DNA from: Natrinema gelatinilyticum | GTDB lineage: Archaea; Halobacteriota; Halobacteria; Halobacteriales; Natrialbaceae | Assembly (NCBI RefSeq): GCF_024266705.1 | Contig: NZ_CP100757.1 | Coordinates: 1,240,001-1,304,000, forward strand | Length of the DNA stretch: 64,000 nt | Reading direction: 5' to 3' | Shown here: in pieces, positions 16,162-25,616 of the stretch | How positions within the stretch are numbered: position 1 is the stretch's first letter | Layout of the letters: each line of letters opens with the position of its first letter | Notes under the pieces: model-generated | Database searches by the model: none | What the model was told of the DNA's origin: nothing | The model's input: only the letters and a program-made list of their open reading frames with translations | Position numbers and translations under genes: made by a program

Positions 16162-16401
16162 ACGTCGACGGGCACACACCGACGACACTGACGTCCACCG
16201 GCGGCCCCGCCGTGAACGCGCTGGCGATCCGGGATCCGTCTTCAGCGGGGATTGTGCGGGGACAGTTGTAGCAGTGGCGGAAGTGGCGGTACCAGTACCC
16301 ATCGTCTCCGGATGTGCCCGTCATCTCCGGATGTGCAGTCCTCCTCGCGCGCCGTCGCGGACATTTCTCCGACCCGGAACCTGGACTCGGCTACCTAATT
16401 C

Positions 16402-16823
16402 AGCGAGAGAGTCCCGCCGTTTCCGGCGTCCGCAGAACGCGTCGCGTTCTGCTGGGCATCGCAACCCGTCGGTGTGCTCAACGGGCTTGACTCGCGTCGG
16501 CGTTCACTTCGCACCCCTCGGTTTTAGGTCGTCCGAGTTCGTCCTGGAAGATACCAACTCGGGAAAACTGGAGGTGGTTTGGCGTTCCTCCGACATCAAA
16601 AACGCGAGCCTACCCGAGTCAGACGCGGACGTGAGTCCGAGTCAGGTGGATGGCATCGCCCGCACGGGCCTAGCGGATATTCACGCACACCACGCCTCTC
16701 ACGAGGCCCGACGGCGTGCGTGCAACCCGGAGTACCCGCGAGGGGAATCTTGCCTCCGGTGGTGTCGAAGCGGCCGACATCACGCGAGAGGAAACCACGG
16801 CGTTCACGCCGTGGAGGATGTCA
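16402..16823 (+). mobile_element. IS605-type remnant, family B copy 2
   Basis: A 422-bp copy of the 5703-6135 sequence. The hairpin GCAGAACGCG/CGCGTTCTGC is perfect here (16432-16452). The end is a CACGGCG/CGCCGTG stem and GAGGATGTCA. As at copy 1, the last TCA is the stop codon (TGA) of the convergent gene, here the integrase. 16162-16401 has no recognisable gene. Confidence 0.65.
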
Positions 16824-18053
16824 TGCAGTTCTGAACGCCTTCGCCAGCCGCTCGCGCATGTATTTTCGCCGGTACCGTCGCCGTTCGGTCTCGGAGAGAT
16901 AGTTTTTGAGAACTACGCTCGGATCGGTACTCCCCTGGTCGGCAGCGATCGCGTCCAAATTTTCGAGCAACCGTTTCTGTGAGTCGAGGTACGTCGTGTA
17001 CCAGAACCGCCGCCCCATCTTGGAGGTCGGCGATTCGCTGCGCACCCGCACGCCTGCACGGTCGGCGACTCGCTGGAACCGCGCCTGTATCGTTTCACCG
17101 ACGACGTGGCCGCTGTCGGCTCGCCGAGACGGGAAGAGATAGCCGTTCCATTCCCGGTCTCGCTCGCCGAGTGCGTCGATTCGGTCAGAGAGCGTCTCGC
17201 TGCCGTATATCAACGCCACCGTTCCGGGGCCGTTCTTGCGTTCCTCGAAATGGATGTGTGGGTCGTCGCCCTCGAGGACGAGCTGCGAAACGTGCAACGA
17301 CGCGACCTCGTTGCGACGCAGACCCCACCCACAGAGTGCGAGGACTAGCAGTTCCTCGTCGGGGTCGTCGACCGCGCCGTAGAGTTGCCTGACCTGATCG
17401 CTCGAGAGGGCGGCGTTGTCGGGGTCCGGGCGGTCCCATCCGTATTCCATATCGATAGTCTCCGCGGGATCGTAGGCTGCTTTCCCGCGGCGTTGCAGGT
17501 GCTCGTAGAACTGCGAGACGTCGCCGAGATACCGGAGTTTAGATTCGTCGCTGTCGAGGTCACGATCGAGTTCGTCGAACACTGCAAGTACACGTTCGAT
17601 TTCATCGGCTCGCTGGTCGAGGGTGGTGAGGCGATCCAACAGGTTGGCTCGGCCGTGCTCGTCCCGGTAGAGACGCGCATAGGTCGCGAGTCGGGACCGC
17701 TTCGTCCGTATCGTGGACTCTGCGAGGTTTCGACGTCGATCGAGTGTCCGGATGTACGACTCGAGTTCGTGAACGGTGGTTTCGTCGTCGATCCCCCACG
17801 GGTAGCCGTCCGACTCATCGGCATCGTCGAAACCGACCGTTCGAAGGAACTCAGTGAGCGTCAGCTCGTGCTGTTCGCGAAGCGCATCCTGCAGGCCACC
17901 GTAGCCGACGTCGAGCAAGTCGTGATAGGTCGGCCGGTCATCGAGTTCGTGGCCGGCGTGTCGAAGTGCGGGTTCGATGTGGCCCGCCCAGAACGACCGA
18001 AGGTCGTCGAGGGACTTGTGAGACCATCGGATTCGCTCGGATTCGCTACTCAT
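16821..18053 (-). CDS. Tyrosine recombinase / integrase
   Basis: A 410-residue site-specific recombinase. The N-terminal core-binding part includes STIRTKRSRLATYARLYRDE and VSQFYEHLQRRGKAAYDP. The catalytic domain has the first Arg in LCGWGLRRNEVASLHVSQL, the beta-hairpin Lys in EERKNGPGTVAL, and the nucleophilic Tyr in VVLKNYLSETERRRYRR. The usual HxxR box is replaced by SKMGRRFWYTTY, a variant I recall for a haloarchaeal branch. ATG at 18053 (MSSESERIRW) is preferred over an upstream start whose extra residues look unconserved. No tRNA or att repeat is seen beside it. The stop codon lies in the family B remnant. Confidence 0.85.
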   Translation of the reverse strand: MSSESERIRWSHKSLDDLRSFWAGHIEPALRHAGHELDDRPTYHDLLDVGYGGLQDALREQHELTLTEFLRTVGFDDADESDGYPWGIDDETTVHELESYIRTLDRRRNLAESTIRTKRSRLATYARLYRDEHGRANLLDRLTTLDQRADEIERVLAVFDELDRDLDSDESKLRYLGDVSQFYEHLQRRGKAAYDPAETIDMEYGWDRPDPDNAALSSDQVRQLYGAVDDPDEELLVLALCGWGLRRNEVASLHVSQLVLEGDDPHIHFEERKNGPGTVALIYGSETLSDRIDALGERDREWNGYLFPSRRADSGHVVGETIQARFQRVADRAGVRVRSESPTSKMGRRFWYTTYLDSQKRLLENLDAIAADQGSTDPSVVLKNYLSETERRRYRRKYMRERLAKAFRTA

Positions 18054-18466
18054 CGTTTCTGCGCTCCGTTGCATCCGGTCATGACACTGTGCAATCTCGT
18101 CGGAGCGGGGGAACCAAATCGATTCGAGCCGCCACGTTCTGGTCCCCTGCGTGTGCAGTAGTTGTCGTTCCATCCAGACGTCCCCGTAGCCCATCCGAGA
18201 CCCTGAATAGCGTCACGCGACCCTCGCTCGGGAAGGGCGTTTGCTCCGCTTTGAGTGCAATTCACCATGGACGTGTTCGCACTGGATTGTAACCGTGACA
18301 GTCACTAAAAGTTACCGTGTACGTTGTTGATTGCGCCAGATAACCGATATACATCCGATATTCACCGGATTTCGATCACGAACTGATGATCAGGAACGAA
18401 TTTTCCACAGATTGTCATCGAGAAACATATATATGGTGCCGCCCGGTCAGTTGATATGATAGATCT

Positions 18467-18583
18467 ATGGACGTGCCATCCACGAGCAAACCCGACGTAG
18501 ATGGATCGGTGATCGTCTTAGTCGTACTCGCGATGTTGTTGTTGACGACAATTCTCGTCGGTTCAAACACCGGCCTGTGGTGA
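18467..18583 (+). CDS. Tiny single-pass membrane protein (38 aa)
   Basis: ATG at 18467 gives a polar N-terminus (MDVPSTSKPDVDG), one hydrophobic helix (SVIVLVVLAMLLLTTILVG) and a short tail SNTGLW. A TATA-like ACATATATAT (about 18425-18433) lies about 35 bases upstream, suitable for a nearly leaderless transcript. This gives real support despite the length. Function unknown. The rest of 18054-18755 shows no other gene. Confidence 0.5.
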   Translation: MDVPSTSKPDVDGSVIVLVVLAMLLLTTILVGSNTGLW

Positions 18584-18755
18584 TGCGACTGACGAACGCG
18601 CGCTGACAACGTCGAGACGAGAGACGTCCTCCGCGAGACACGTCCGATGGATCGATACCGCCGTCTGAGAGCCCTACCTTTAAATTGTCGAATCAGTCGC
18701 GCCCTATCGCGGGCGGCCGTTCGCGACACGGGTACCGATACTGAGAGAGATGCGG

Positions 18756-19217
18756 CTAGACGGAATCGTCCGCACGACGGACGATGTTGTGCGAGAGTAT
18801 CGACAGCACTTCCTCGTCTGCATCATTAACGACGCTCCGACGGAAATCGACGTAGCCGCGATCAGACCGACTCGACGAGGGCGTTTTATCGACGACTTCG
18901 ACCCGAACGCGGAGCGTCTCACCGGGACGGACTGGTTCGTGCCAGCGCAGGTCGTCCATCCCGAGACCTCCCATGTTCGCGATGTTAACTTCGCCGTCGA
19001 CGACCTCCGTGACGAACAATCGGACGGAGAGACAGAGGGTGTGGAGGCCGCTGGCGACTAACCCATCGAACATCGAATCGTGGGCCGCATCCTCGTCGAT
19101 GTGGAACGGTTGCGGATCGAACTGTTCGGCGAAGTCGATTATCTCCTCTTTGGTGATGGTGTACCCGCCCGTCTCGTAGGTATCGCCGACCTCCAAATCC
19201 TCGTAGTACTGCGTCAT
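18756..19217 (-). CDS. MaoC-like hotdog dehydratase
   Basis: A 153-residue single-hotdog MaoC protein. YYEDLEVGDTYETGGYTITK begins the fold; the hydratase signature is FAEQFDPQPFHIDEDAAHDS followed by FDGLVASGLHTLCLSVRLF, and WHEPVRPGETLRVRVEV forms the later strands. The Asp and His of the hydratase motif (FDPQPFH) are present, consistent with an enoyl-CoA hydratase-type reaction. ATG at 19217 (MTQYYED) is preferred over 19232. A close relative is at 37045-37494. It is convergent with nothing essential and its partner enzymes are not fixed. Confidence 0.87.
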   Translation of the reverse strand: MTQYYEDLEVGDTYETGGYTITKEEIIDFAEQFDPQPFHIDEDAAHDSMFDGLVASGLHTLCLSVRLFVTEVVDGEVNIANMGGLGMDDLRWHEPVRPGETLRVRVEVVDKTPSSSRSDRGYVDFRRSVVNDADEEVLSILSHNIVRRADDSV

Positions 19218-19322
19218 GCTACGTAGTCCCATGTCCAGCGGGTGACCTAAAGAATCCGGTTAGCGACGCGACGAACACGGGGTGGCGATTGAGTCTTCCC
19301 TTGAGTCAGCCCCGCTGTCGAT

Positions 19323-20528
19323 TCACGGTCCGTCAGTAGTCGGTGTGACGAGATCCGGATTGGAAAGCGCGTTGACTCGAGCCGCCGTCCGGGTTGCGAG
19401 AAGACGAACGGCTGCGGAACTCTCGCCACCGTTTTCCCGAATCGCGATCGGAGCGATGCTGTCGGGTCGTTCGCGCTCCGCTCGAGTTCGTGGGAGTTGC
19501 AATCGGCCGATGCCGGGGATCGATATCCCTGGAAATCGACTCCCGTCGTCATCGTCCGTCAAGAGAGTGCCGACATCGGAGTCAAGCGGGAGTCGGCCGA
19601 GGACGGGAACGTCGTATTCCGTCGCCAATTGCCGCGCCCCGCCGTCACCGAAGATGTCGTGGTCCGAGCCGCAATCCGGGCACGTGAAACCGGCCATGTT
19701 CTCTGCGATACCGAGGATAGGGACATCGTACCGATTGAATCCTTCGAGACCGCGACGAGCATCGTCCACCGCGACGGGTTGTGGCGTCGTGACCACGACG
19801 ATGCCCGTCACGGGGAAGTGCTGGACGAGACTCAACTGTGTGTCACCTGTTCCGGGGGGCAAGTCGACGATGAGGTAATCGAGGGCACCCCAGTTCACGT
19901 CGTCGAATAATTGTTTGACGAACTCGTCTACGAGCGGCCCGCGCCAGATGATCGGGTCGTCCTCTTCGACGATGAAGCCCATACTCATTACTCGTACGCC
20001 GTGGGCTTCCCGCGGAACCATCGTATCATCGGGTGTCGTTGCAGGTTTCGTATCCGCGAGTCCGAGCATCTGTGGGGCGTTCGGCCCGTAGACGTCCGCA
20101 TCGAGTAACCCTACGTTAGCCCCGGCATCCGCCAGAGCGGCGGCGAGATTCACGGCCACTGTACTCTTTCCGACACCGCCTTTGCCCGACGCGACGCCGA
20201 TAACGTTCTTCACGTCGGGGATGGAGTCCACGCGCGCGCCTACATCGGCCGCACTGGCGTCCCATTCACACGTCACCTCGGTCACGCCGTCGATATGTCT
20301 TACTGCGGTGTGGATTTCGCGTTCGACTTGCGATCGGAACGTCGCCGAGGGCGCGGGGAGTGAGAGAGTGACTCGGAGAGTGCTTCCGTCGAGCGCGATG
20401 GATGAGAGACCGTTCAACCGATCGAGACCAGCGAACGCCACGTCTCGACCGATTTGTGCATCGGCGATGGCTTCGCGTACGGCAGCCTCCGTGTTCTCGT
20501 CCTCCGTCGGTGTTCTATCGGCGGACAT
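19323..20528 (-). CDS. Mrp/NBP35-family Fe-S cluster carrier ATPase
   Basis: A 401-residue protein with an N-terminal DUF59/MIP18 domain (about 10-85; VREAIADAQIGRDVAFAGLD) and a ParA/MinD-like ATPase domain. The deviant Walker A is VASGKGGVGKSTVAVNLAAA, switch regions are LLDADVYGPNAPQML and VDLPPGTGDTQLSL, and the Fe-S-binding CxxC is FTCPDCG. These are hallmarks of Mrp/ApbC carriers that hand [4Fe-4S] clusters to apoproteins in the cytosol. The C-terminal 60 residues are longer and more basic than usual. Haloarchaea carry several copies; this one lies beside catabolic genes and may serve Fe-S or molybdenum enzymes encoded nearby. Confidence 0.9.
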   Translation of the reverse strand: MSADRTPTEDENTEAAVREAIADAQIGRDVAFAGLDRLNGLSSIALDGSTLRVTLSLPAPSATFRSQVEREIHTAVRHIDGVTEVTCEWDASAADVGARVDSIPDVKNVIGVASGKGGVGKSTVAVNLAAALADAGANVGLLDADVYGPNAPQMLGLADTKPATTPDDTMVPREAHGVRVMSMGFIVEEDDPIIWRGPLVDEFVKQLFDDVNWGALDYLIVDLPPGTGDTQLSLVQHFPVTGIVVVTTPQPVAVDDARRGLEGFNRYDVPILGIAENMAGFTCPDCGSDHDIFGDGGARQLATEYDVPVLGRLPLDSDVGTLLTDDDDGSRFPGISIPGIGRLQLPRTRAERERPDSIAPIAIRENGGESSAAVRLLATRTAARVNALSNPDLVTPTTDGP

Positions 20529-20646
20529 TTTACTCGTCACCGTCCGGTCCTGAGAGGCGGTCGGTCTTCGTTTGAGGTTGGTAGTGTCGTTTCACGGGTT
20601 GTGTCGGCGAATACGGGTGGCGTTCACGCTAACTCTGTCCGGCCGA

Positions 20647-21114
20647 TTACTTCTCCACGCTGTCGGCAAGTTGTGGAAGGGTATCGAGATAATTCATCGC
20701 TTTCCACACCCCGACGAGACCCGACATTAGTTCGTGCTGGGAAAGTCCGTCGGGATAAATCCGATACTCGAGGAACACCCGTTTCATATCAACGAACCTG
20801 ACGTTATCGCCGGTCGTACCGCGAAAGCCATAGATAACGGGAAGCGACGAGAGCGTCTCGCGGACTCTGGCAACGAGGTCGTTCCGATCAGCCTCGTCCA
20901 TCGCACGTATCCTGTCACGGAACTCCTCGTCGTACTCGATCTCCTGACCGATGTGGACTGGACCGTCGGGCCGACGTCGAATGACGTGGAGTATCATATT
21001 CGACATCTGAATGGTGTAGTTGAATTCTGCCGACTCGTCGGTCATCGGTTCGACGGCTTCGACTAGATCGTCATCTATCCACTCGCGAATTCGATCGGGA
21101 TCTACATCCGTCAT
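20647..21114 (-). CDS. DUF2299-like protein
   Basis: A 155-residue cytoplasmic protein. The arrangement IREWIDDDLVEAVEPM at the N-terminus, then YTIQMSNMILHVIRRRPDGP, HIGQEIEYDEEFRDRIRAMD and YPDGLSQHELMSGLVGVWKA resembles DUF2299 proteins (small archaeal and viral-type proteins without known function). Identification is from remembered pattern only. It is upstream on the same strand as the Mrp gene but separated by 120 bases. Confidence 0.55.
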   Translation of the reverse strand: MTDVDPDRIREWIDDDLVEAVEPMTDESAEFNYTIQMSNMILHVIRRRPDGPVHIGQEIEYDEEFRDRIRAMDEADRNDLVARVRETLSSLPVIYGFRGTTGDNVRFVDMKRVFLEYRIYPDGLSQHELMSGLVGVWKAMNYLDTLPQLADSVEK

Positions 21115-21189
21115 CGGCGGCTAATTGGAGTCGCGTGTAAAGAGTGTTCCCCATGAACCGTCCAGTACTGCTTACTGTCTGTCCGTCTG

Positions 21190-21276
21190 TCTATCTTCGA
21201 GAGCAACTGGACCGACGACGAAATCAAGCAGATTCTCGACAGGAACGTCAGTGACGTCTTCGGCATCGACGCCTGA
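21190..21276 (+). pseudogene. C-terminal tail of an amidohydrolase-type gene
   Basis: A short frame reads SIFESNWTDDEIKQILDRNV then SDVFGIDA and stop. WTDDEIKQILDRNVSDVFG matches the closing helix of TIM-barrel metal hydrolases (y-x-x-EEI-x-K-ILG-x-N-x-x-x-VF). The rest of the gene is absent: upstream is the DUF2299 gene start. 21277-21762 has no other recognisable gene. Confidence 0.4.
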
Positions 21277-21762
21277 GGCAGAGACGGTATCCGTTATATT
21301 TCGAGACCGTTCGACCGAACAGTCCGGAGGCCACTGCGAAGTGGCATTTTCGCGAACAAACGATGATGAACCGTCGCGTTCGGAAATACCGTGCGGAGGG
21401 GAGTGCTACACAAACCCTGGACGAGACCACTGAACTCGAGATATCCACCCCGTTTCGCAAGGGTACTCGAAACAGACTCTCACCGTGGTTCCTGCGATCA
21501 ACTTCGTCGGACCTGTCCTCGGCGAAACGAACGTATCGAGGTCGTCAGATGAGTAGTCAAATTACCGACAATGGGCGACGATCTCTCCCATTTTCCGGCG
21601 TGATTCGGGCCGACCCACACCTTTTTGCTACTCCCATCGGAACGTCACTTCGATGGAAACCGGACGTACCGAGACCGGTCCGATTGCCGGCCGACAGTTC
21701 CTGACTCGCCGAACGAAAGCGATGTCATCGCCCCACCAAGTGAGCGAGACGGAGAGGTCCCG

Positions 21763-22554
21763 ATGACGGGACAGTCGACGGAGGACGATTTCAGGACACG
21801 GTTTATCGGCGGCGACGCTCTCGGGACGTGGATCTCGATCGGTCACCCAGCGATGGTCGAAGCGGCGGCGAGAGCCGGATTCGACTTCGTTCTCGTCGAT
21901 ACCGAACACACCGAAATGAGCCTCGAGACCGTGGCTGACCTCGCTCGAGCGGCCGCCGCCGCGCCAGGTGAACTCGGCGTGATCGTTCGGCCCGCATGGA
22001 ACGATCCGGTGCGGATCAAGCGGGTCCTGGACATCGGCGTCGACGGGATCATGGTACCGATGATCGACACACCGAAGGCGGCGGAAGAACTGGTACGGGC
22101 CACCAGGTACCCGCCGGATGGCGTTCGGGGAGTGGCGTCGGGACGCGCGGCCGGCTACGGCCAGAATTTTGTCCAGTACGTCGCGGAGGACCACCGCTCG
22201 CTGCTCACGATTCCGCAGATCGAAACGCCGACCGGTATCGAAAACGCCACGGATATCGCGTCGGTCGCAGGAATCGACGCCCTGTTCGTTGGACCTGCCG
22301 ACCTCTCGGCGTCGCTCGGCGTTTTCGCAGAATGGGATGCACCCGAATTAGAGGACGCGATGGCCAGCGTCATCGATGCAGGAAGGAACGCGGGAACGCC
22401 CGTCGGAACGCTCACGGTTCGCGAATCGGACGTTCCGGATCGCGTCGAACGAGGCTTCGACTACTTGATCGCTGGCAAGGACATGACGACGGTCATCGAA
22501 ACCGGTGAACAGATCCGCGAGACGTACGAAGAGTCGGTCTCGAGTCAGGAGTGA
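21763..22554 (+). CDS. HpcH/HpaI aldolase-family protein
   Basis: A 263-residue TIM-barrel aldolase. Family marks: LGTWISIGHPAMVEAAARAG, FVLVDTEHTEMSLETV (metal and base region), VRPAWNDPVRIKRVLDIGVD, GIMVPMIDT, LTIPQIETPTGIENA (metal-binding Glu) and LFVGPADLSASLG (metal-binding Asp). Enzymes of this family split 4-hydroxy-2-oxoacids into pyruvate and an aldehyde with a divalent metal. ATG at 21763 is chosen over an in-frame upstream ATG because the family starts close to the first strand. Its convergent neighbour is a TPP-dependent decarboxylase, so the pair could process 2-oxoacids from ring cleavage. Confidence 0.9.
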   Translation: MTGQSTEDDFRTRFIGGDALGTWISIGHPAMVEAAARAGFDFVLVDTEHTEMSLETVADLARAAAAAPGELGVIVRPAWNDPVRIKRVLDIGVDGIMVPMIDTPKAAEELVRATRYPPDGVRGVASGRAAGYGQNFVQYVAEDHRSLLTIPQIETPTGIENATDIASVAGIDALFVGPADLSASLGVFAEWDAPELEDAMASVIDAGRNAGTPVGTLTVRESDVPDRVERGFDYLIAGKDMTTVIETGEQIRETYEESVSSQE

Positions 22555-22665
22555 AAGCTGTCTTCCTGAATCCGTCTCGAGGCAGCAGCAACTCTCGTTT
22601 CCGGACGGCGAGAAGCCGAAGCGATAGCGCTTTTCTCCGATTCGAGGGCGAGTTCCGGAAGTTCC

Positions 22666-24309
22666 CTACTGGTTCATCCAGACGCTCGATTGCGGCTCAT
22701 AGGGATCAGTCGGAATTTCGACGAGCGTTGGACCGTCGCTCGCGATTGCGTCGGCGACCGTGGCTTCGACCTCGTCGGTCGTTTCAGCCCATTCGACGTC
22801 CAGACCGAGACCCTCGGCGACGGTCGTGTACGATACTGGCGTTTCTTTCCAACCGTACTCGCCTTCGTCCATCCGGTAGCTCCGCCCGGCCTCTTCGCTG
22901 ATGATAGCGTAATCGCTGTTGTTGAGGACGACGACTGTCACATCGATATCCTCGTCGGCGATCGTGTGAAGTTCATGGATGCACATCAGCAGCCCGCCGT
23001 CGCCGGTGAGCGCTACGACGTCCTGGTCCGGGTTGGCCAGTTTCGCACCGATAGCCGCGGGGACTCCGGAGCCCATCGTTGCCCACGATCCCGGATTGAC
23101 GTAGTCTCGGGGCTCGTAGGCTGGGAACATGAGGAGCGTCCAGAGACGGAATCCGCCCGCATCGACGGAGATCGCCGCATCGCGGGGCGTTCCCGCTCTG
23201 ATAGCGTCGAGCGCCTTCACCGACGTCAACGGCGCGTCCGTGACCGTCCGCAGTTCCTCGAGGCGCGCGTCGACCGCCTCTCGAGTCTCGGCTGCTCGCT
23301 CGCGTCCGATTTCGCTGGCGATCGAGTGTCCTGCAAGCTCGGCGTCGAGCGCCTCGAGCGTTCGGCCGGCGTCGGCGACGATCCCAATCTCCGGCTCGTA
23401 CCCGGTGCCGATGTCGTCGGCGCCGAGCGTCACGTGAACCAGGTCGTCGGGCACGTCGAACGACCAGTTGTGTGTCGTGACAGCGTCGAAGTCGGTGCCG
23501 ACACCGAGCGCGGCATCGGAGTCGGCGATGAGGTTTTTCACAGCCGTGCCGGTGCCGCCACAGAGGACACCGCCCATGAGTTCGTGATCGTCCGGGAAGA
23601 CGGCCTTCCCCTTGTACGTGAGGACGACCGGGGCCTCGAGACGTTCGGCGACGGTTTTCAGTTCGTCGCTCGCATCGGATGCGCGAACGCCACCGCCGGC
23701 GATGATGATCGGGTTCGACGCGTTCGCGAGGAGGTCCGCCGCCGCGGTGACTTTCGCCTCCGGAACGCCACTGAACGTCTGTCGGTCGATCTTGCCCCGT
23801 TCGGCGAGCGCAACGTCCATCTTGAGGAAGTTCTTCGGGATGCCGACCCTAACGGGACCCTTCGGAGCCGTCTGTGCGGTGTCGATCGCTCGCTGCAGTT
23901 CGGCGACGGTACTCTCAGGCGTTTCGACGGTGATGTTCTCCTTGACGACGTTGTCGTACGTGTCGGGCGGCGTCTCGTGAATGCCGTCGCCGCCGCGGAC
24001 CCCCGGTTCGGTTTCCACCGCGATGTGCAGGAGCGGCGTACAGTCGTTCAACGCGTTCTTCAGACCGTTCATCGCGTTCATATCGCCTGGTCCCGGAATA
24101 ACCACTGTGGCGGCTATACCGCCACTGGTTTCGGCATATCCCCAGGCCTGATGTGACACCGCGGTCTCGTGGCGAGCCATCACGAAACGGATGTCATCGC
24201 GTTCGCTGATCGATTCGTTGAGCGGTAGCGATTGCTTGCCAGGGATGCCGAACAACGTATCGATTCCGTTATCGGTCAGGCAGTCGATAACTTCCTCGTT
24301 AACCTTCAT
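22666..24309 (-). CDS. Thiamine-pyrophosphate enzyme, benzoylformate decarboxylase/acetolactate synthase type
   Basis: A 547-residue TPP enzyme with three domains. Pyr domain: MKVNEEVIDCLTDNGIDTLF, GIPGKQSLPL, catalytic Glu in MARHETAVSHQAWGYAETSG. Central domain: NPIIIAGGGVRASDASDEL. PP domain: GSWATMGSGVPAAIGAKLAN and the TPP-binding GDGG...N motif as LTGDGGLLMCIHELHT ending VVVLNNSDYAI. The family decarboxylates or condenses 2-oxoacids. Which one cannot be told; the small residue pattern fits benzoylformate decarboxylase-like members. It is convergent with the aldolase. Confidence 0.88.
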   Translation of the reverse strand: MKVNEEVIDCLTDNGIDTLFGIPGKQSLPLNESISERDDIRFVMARHETAVSHQAWGYAETSGGIAATVVIPGPGDMNAMNGLKNALNDCTPLLHIAVETEPGVRGGDGIHETPPDTYDNVVKENITVETPESTVAELQRAIDTAQTAPKGPVRVGIPKNFLKMDVALAERGKIDRQTFSGVPEAKVTAAADLLANASNPIIIAGGGVRASDASDELKTVAERLEAPVVLTYKGKAVFPDDHELMGGVLCGGTGTAVKNLIADSDAALGVGTDFDAVTTHNWSFDVPDDLVHVTLGADDIGTGYEPEIGIVADAGRTLEALDAELAGHSIASEIGRERAAETREAVDARLEELRTVTDAPLTSVKALDAIRAGTPRDAAISVDAGGFRLWTLLMFPAYEPRDYVNPGSWATMGSGVPAAIGAKLANPDQDVVALTGDGGLLMCIHELHTIADEDIDVTVVVLNNSDYAIISEEAGRSYRMDEGEYGWKETPVSYTTVAEGLGLDVEWAETTDEVEATVADAIASDGPTLVEIPTDPYEPQSSVWMNQ

Positions 24310-24713
24310 AGCGGTAGTGAGAGAGAAGGTAGTTTAAAGGTTTAGGGTGTGGCGGAGTGGTTCTCCTTGTAATTTTAATACTGACAAGGAGGAAATCATA
24401 TGTGAAATTTGATAGTTCATCTTTGGTCGCCGATGCTGGTCGCAACTCCCTCGATCGCTGCAATCAGAACCACGAAAATCGCAGAATCTGCCGTGGTCTC
24501 TGTACAAAGACCGGTTCGAGAGGTCGTCCGGTTAGTGGCTCGCAATCACGTTGGCCAGCTCATCCCACACTAGTCCGCTCCCGTCCGTGGCGAGGTCCTC
24601 AGAGTACTACGACACCCTCACATAGAGTCTGGATCCAATTCAAAATGACGTGACAGTATTGTGTTTCAACCAATACCTATTCATAGTCGAAGTCTGAATT
24701 GTCCCCACATAAC

Positions 24714-25616
24714 ATGGGAAACGAACGCATTACACCCGTGGATCTCCCCGAACCACGATACGAATACGGGGCGGATGATCACGTGTTCGTCGAACTCGCC
24801 GAGGAAATGAGTTTCAAAGCTAACTTCAAGGCAATGGCGATCACTCAGCAGGTCGCTGAACGAGACATCGACGGAATCGTCGAGAACTGTCCGGCCAACG
24901 CCTCCTATATGCTCCGAATTGATCCGGAGGTTATTCACCCGGACGATTTGATCGCGGAACTAAAGGAGATCGAAGCCGAGATCGATCTTGAAGACTACGA
25001 ATGGGAGACGCGAGTCATCGACATCCCCGTTCTGTTTGAGGATCCATGGACCCATGAAACGCTGATGGAGTTCCGTGAGCGACATCAGGATCCCGACTCC
25101 ACCGACCTCGAGTACTCGGCGCAGCTCAACGGCTACGACAGCGTCGATGCGTTCCTCGAGGCGTTCGTTGGCGCTCCACACATGGTCACGATGGTCGGAT
25201 TCGTTCCGGGCCTGCCTTGGTGTTTCCAGATGGTACCGCGAAGCCAACAACTGGAGGTGCCGAAGTACGTAGAACCGCGGACCGATACCCCGAGCCGCGC
25301 AGTCGGCTTCGGCGGCGCGTTCTCAGTCATCTACCCGGTACAGGGCGCCGGCGGCTACCAGTTGTACGGTCGCACACCAATCGAGGTACTCGACACAGAA
25401 CAGATACTGCCCGACTTCCGCGATTCTATGGTGTTCCCGAATCCCGGGGACATCCTGAACTATAGGCGGATCGACCGCGAGGAGTACGACGAGATTCGCA
25501 AAACGGTCGAAGCCGGCACTTATGAGTACGACTACGAGGAGGTTAACTTCTCGCCCGAAGACTTCTTTGAATCGCCGTTCGAGTACAACGAGCAGCTCGT
25601 GGAGGGATTAGAATGA
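24714..25616 (+). CDS. pxpB: PxpB/KipI-like 5-oxoprolinase subunit B (AHS1)
   Basis: A 300-residue protein with the AHS1 (allophanate hydrolase subunit 1 / KipI) architecture. MVTMVGFVPGLPWCFQMVPR is the FxPGxPY-like loop, and AVGFGGAFSVIYPVQGAGGY followed by QLYGRTPIEVL corresponds to the conserved C-terminal block (G-x-x-x-x-YP-x-x-x-GG-x-x-x-x-GRTP). It is longer than most bacterial PxpB (about 220) through N-terminal and C-terminal extensions. ATG at 24714 is used; upstream TTG is less likely. It overlaps pxpC by four bases. In bacteria PxpA, B and C together open 5-oxoproline with ATP; here biotin genes are also present. Confidence 0.85.
   Translation: MGNERITPVDLPEPRYEYGADDHVFVELAEEMSFKANFKAMAITQQVAERDIDGIVENCPANASYMLRIDPEVIHPDDLIAELKEIEAEIDLEDYEWETRVIDIPVLFEDPWTHETLMEFRERHQDPDSTDLEYSAQLNGYDSVDAFLEAFVGAPHMVTMVGFVPGLPWCFQMVPRSQQLEVPKYVEPRTDTPSRAVGFGGAFSVIYPVQGAGGYQLYGRTPIEVLDTEQILPDFRDSMVFPNPGDILNYRRIDREEYDEIRKTVEAGTYEYDYEEVNFSPEDFFESPFEYNEQLVEGLE

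Noticed and set aside
15436..16302. A 288-codon minus frame over the amidase
   Set aside because: Shadow of the amidase, which has a complete Ser-Ser-Lys triad.
18054..18466. tRNA-type integration site beside the integrase
   Set aside because: No cloverleaf or tRNA-like 3' end was recognised next to the integrase gene.
22690..24156. A 488-codon + strand frame over the TPP enzyme
   Set aside because: Antisense shadow; the minus frame contains the complete TPP-binding motif and catalytic Glu.
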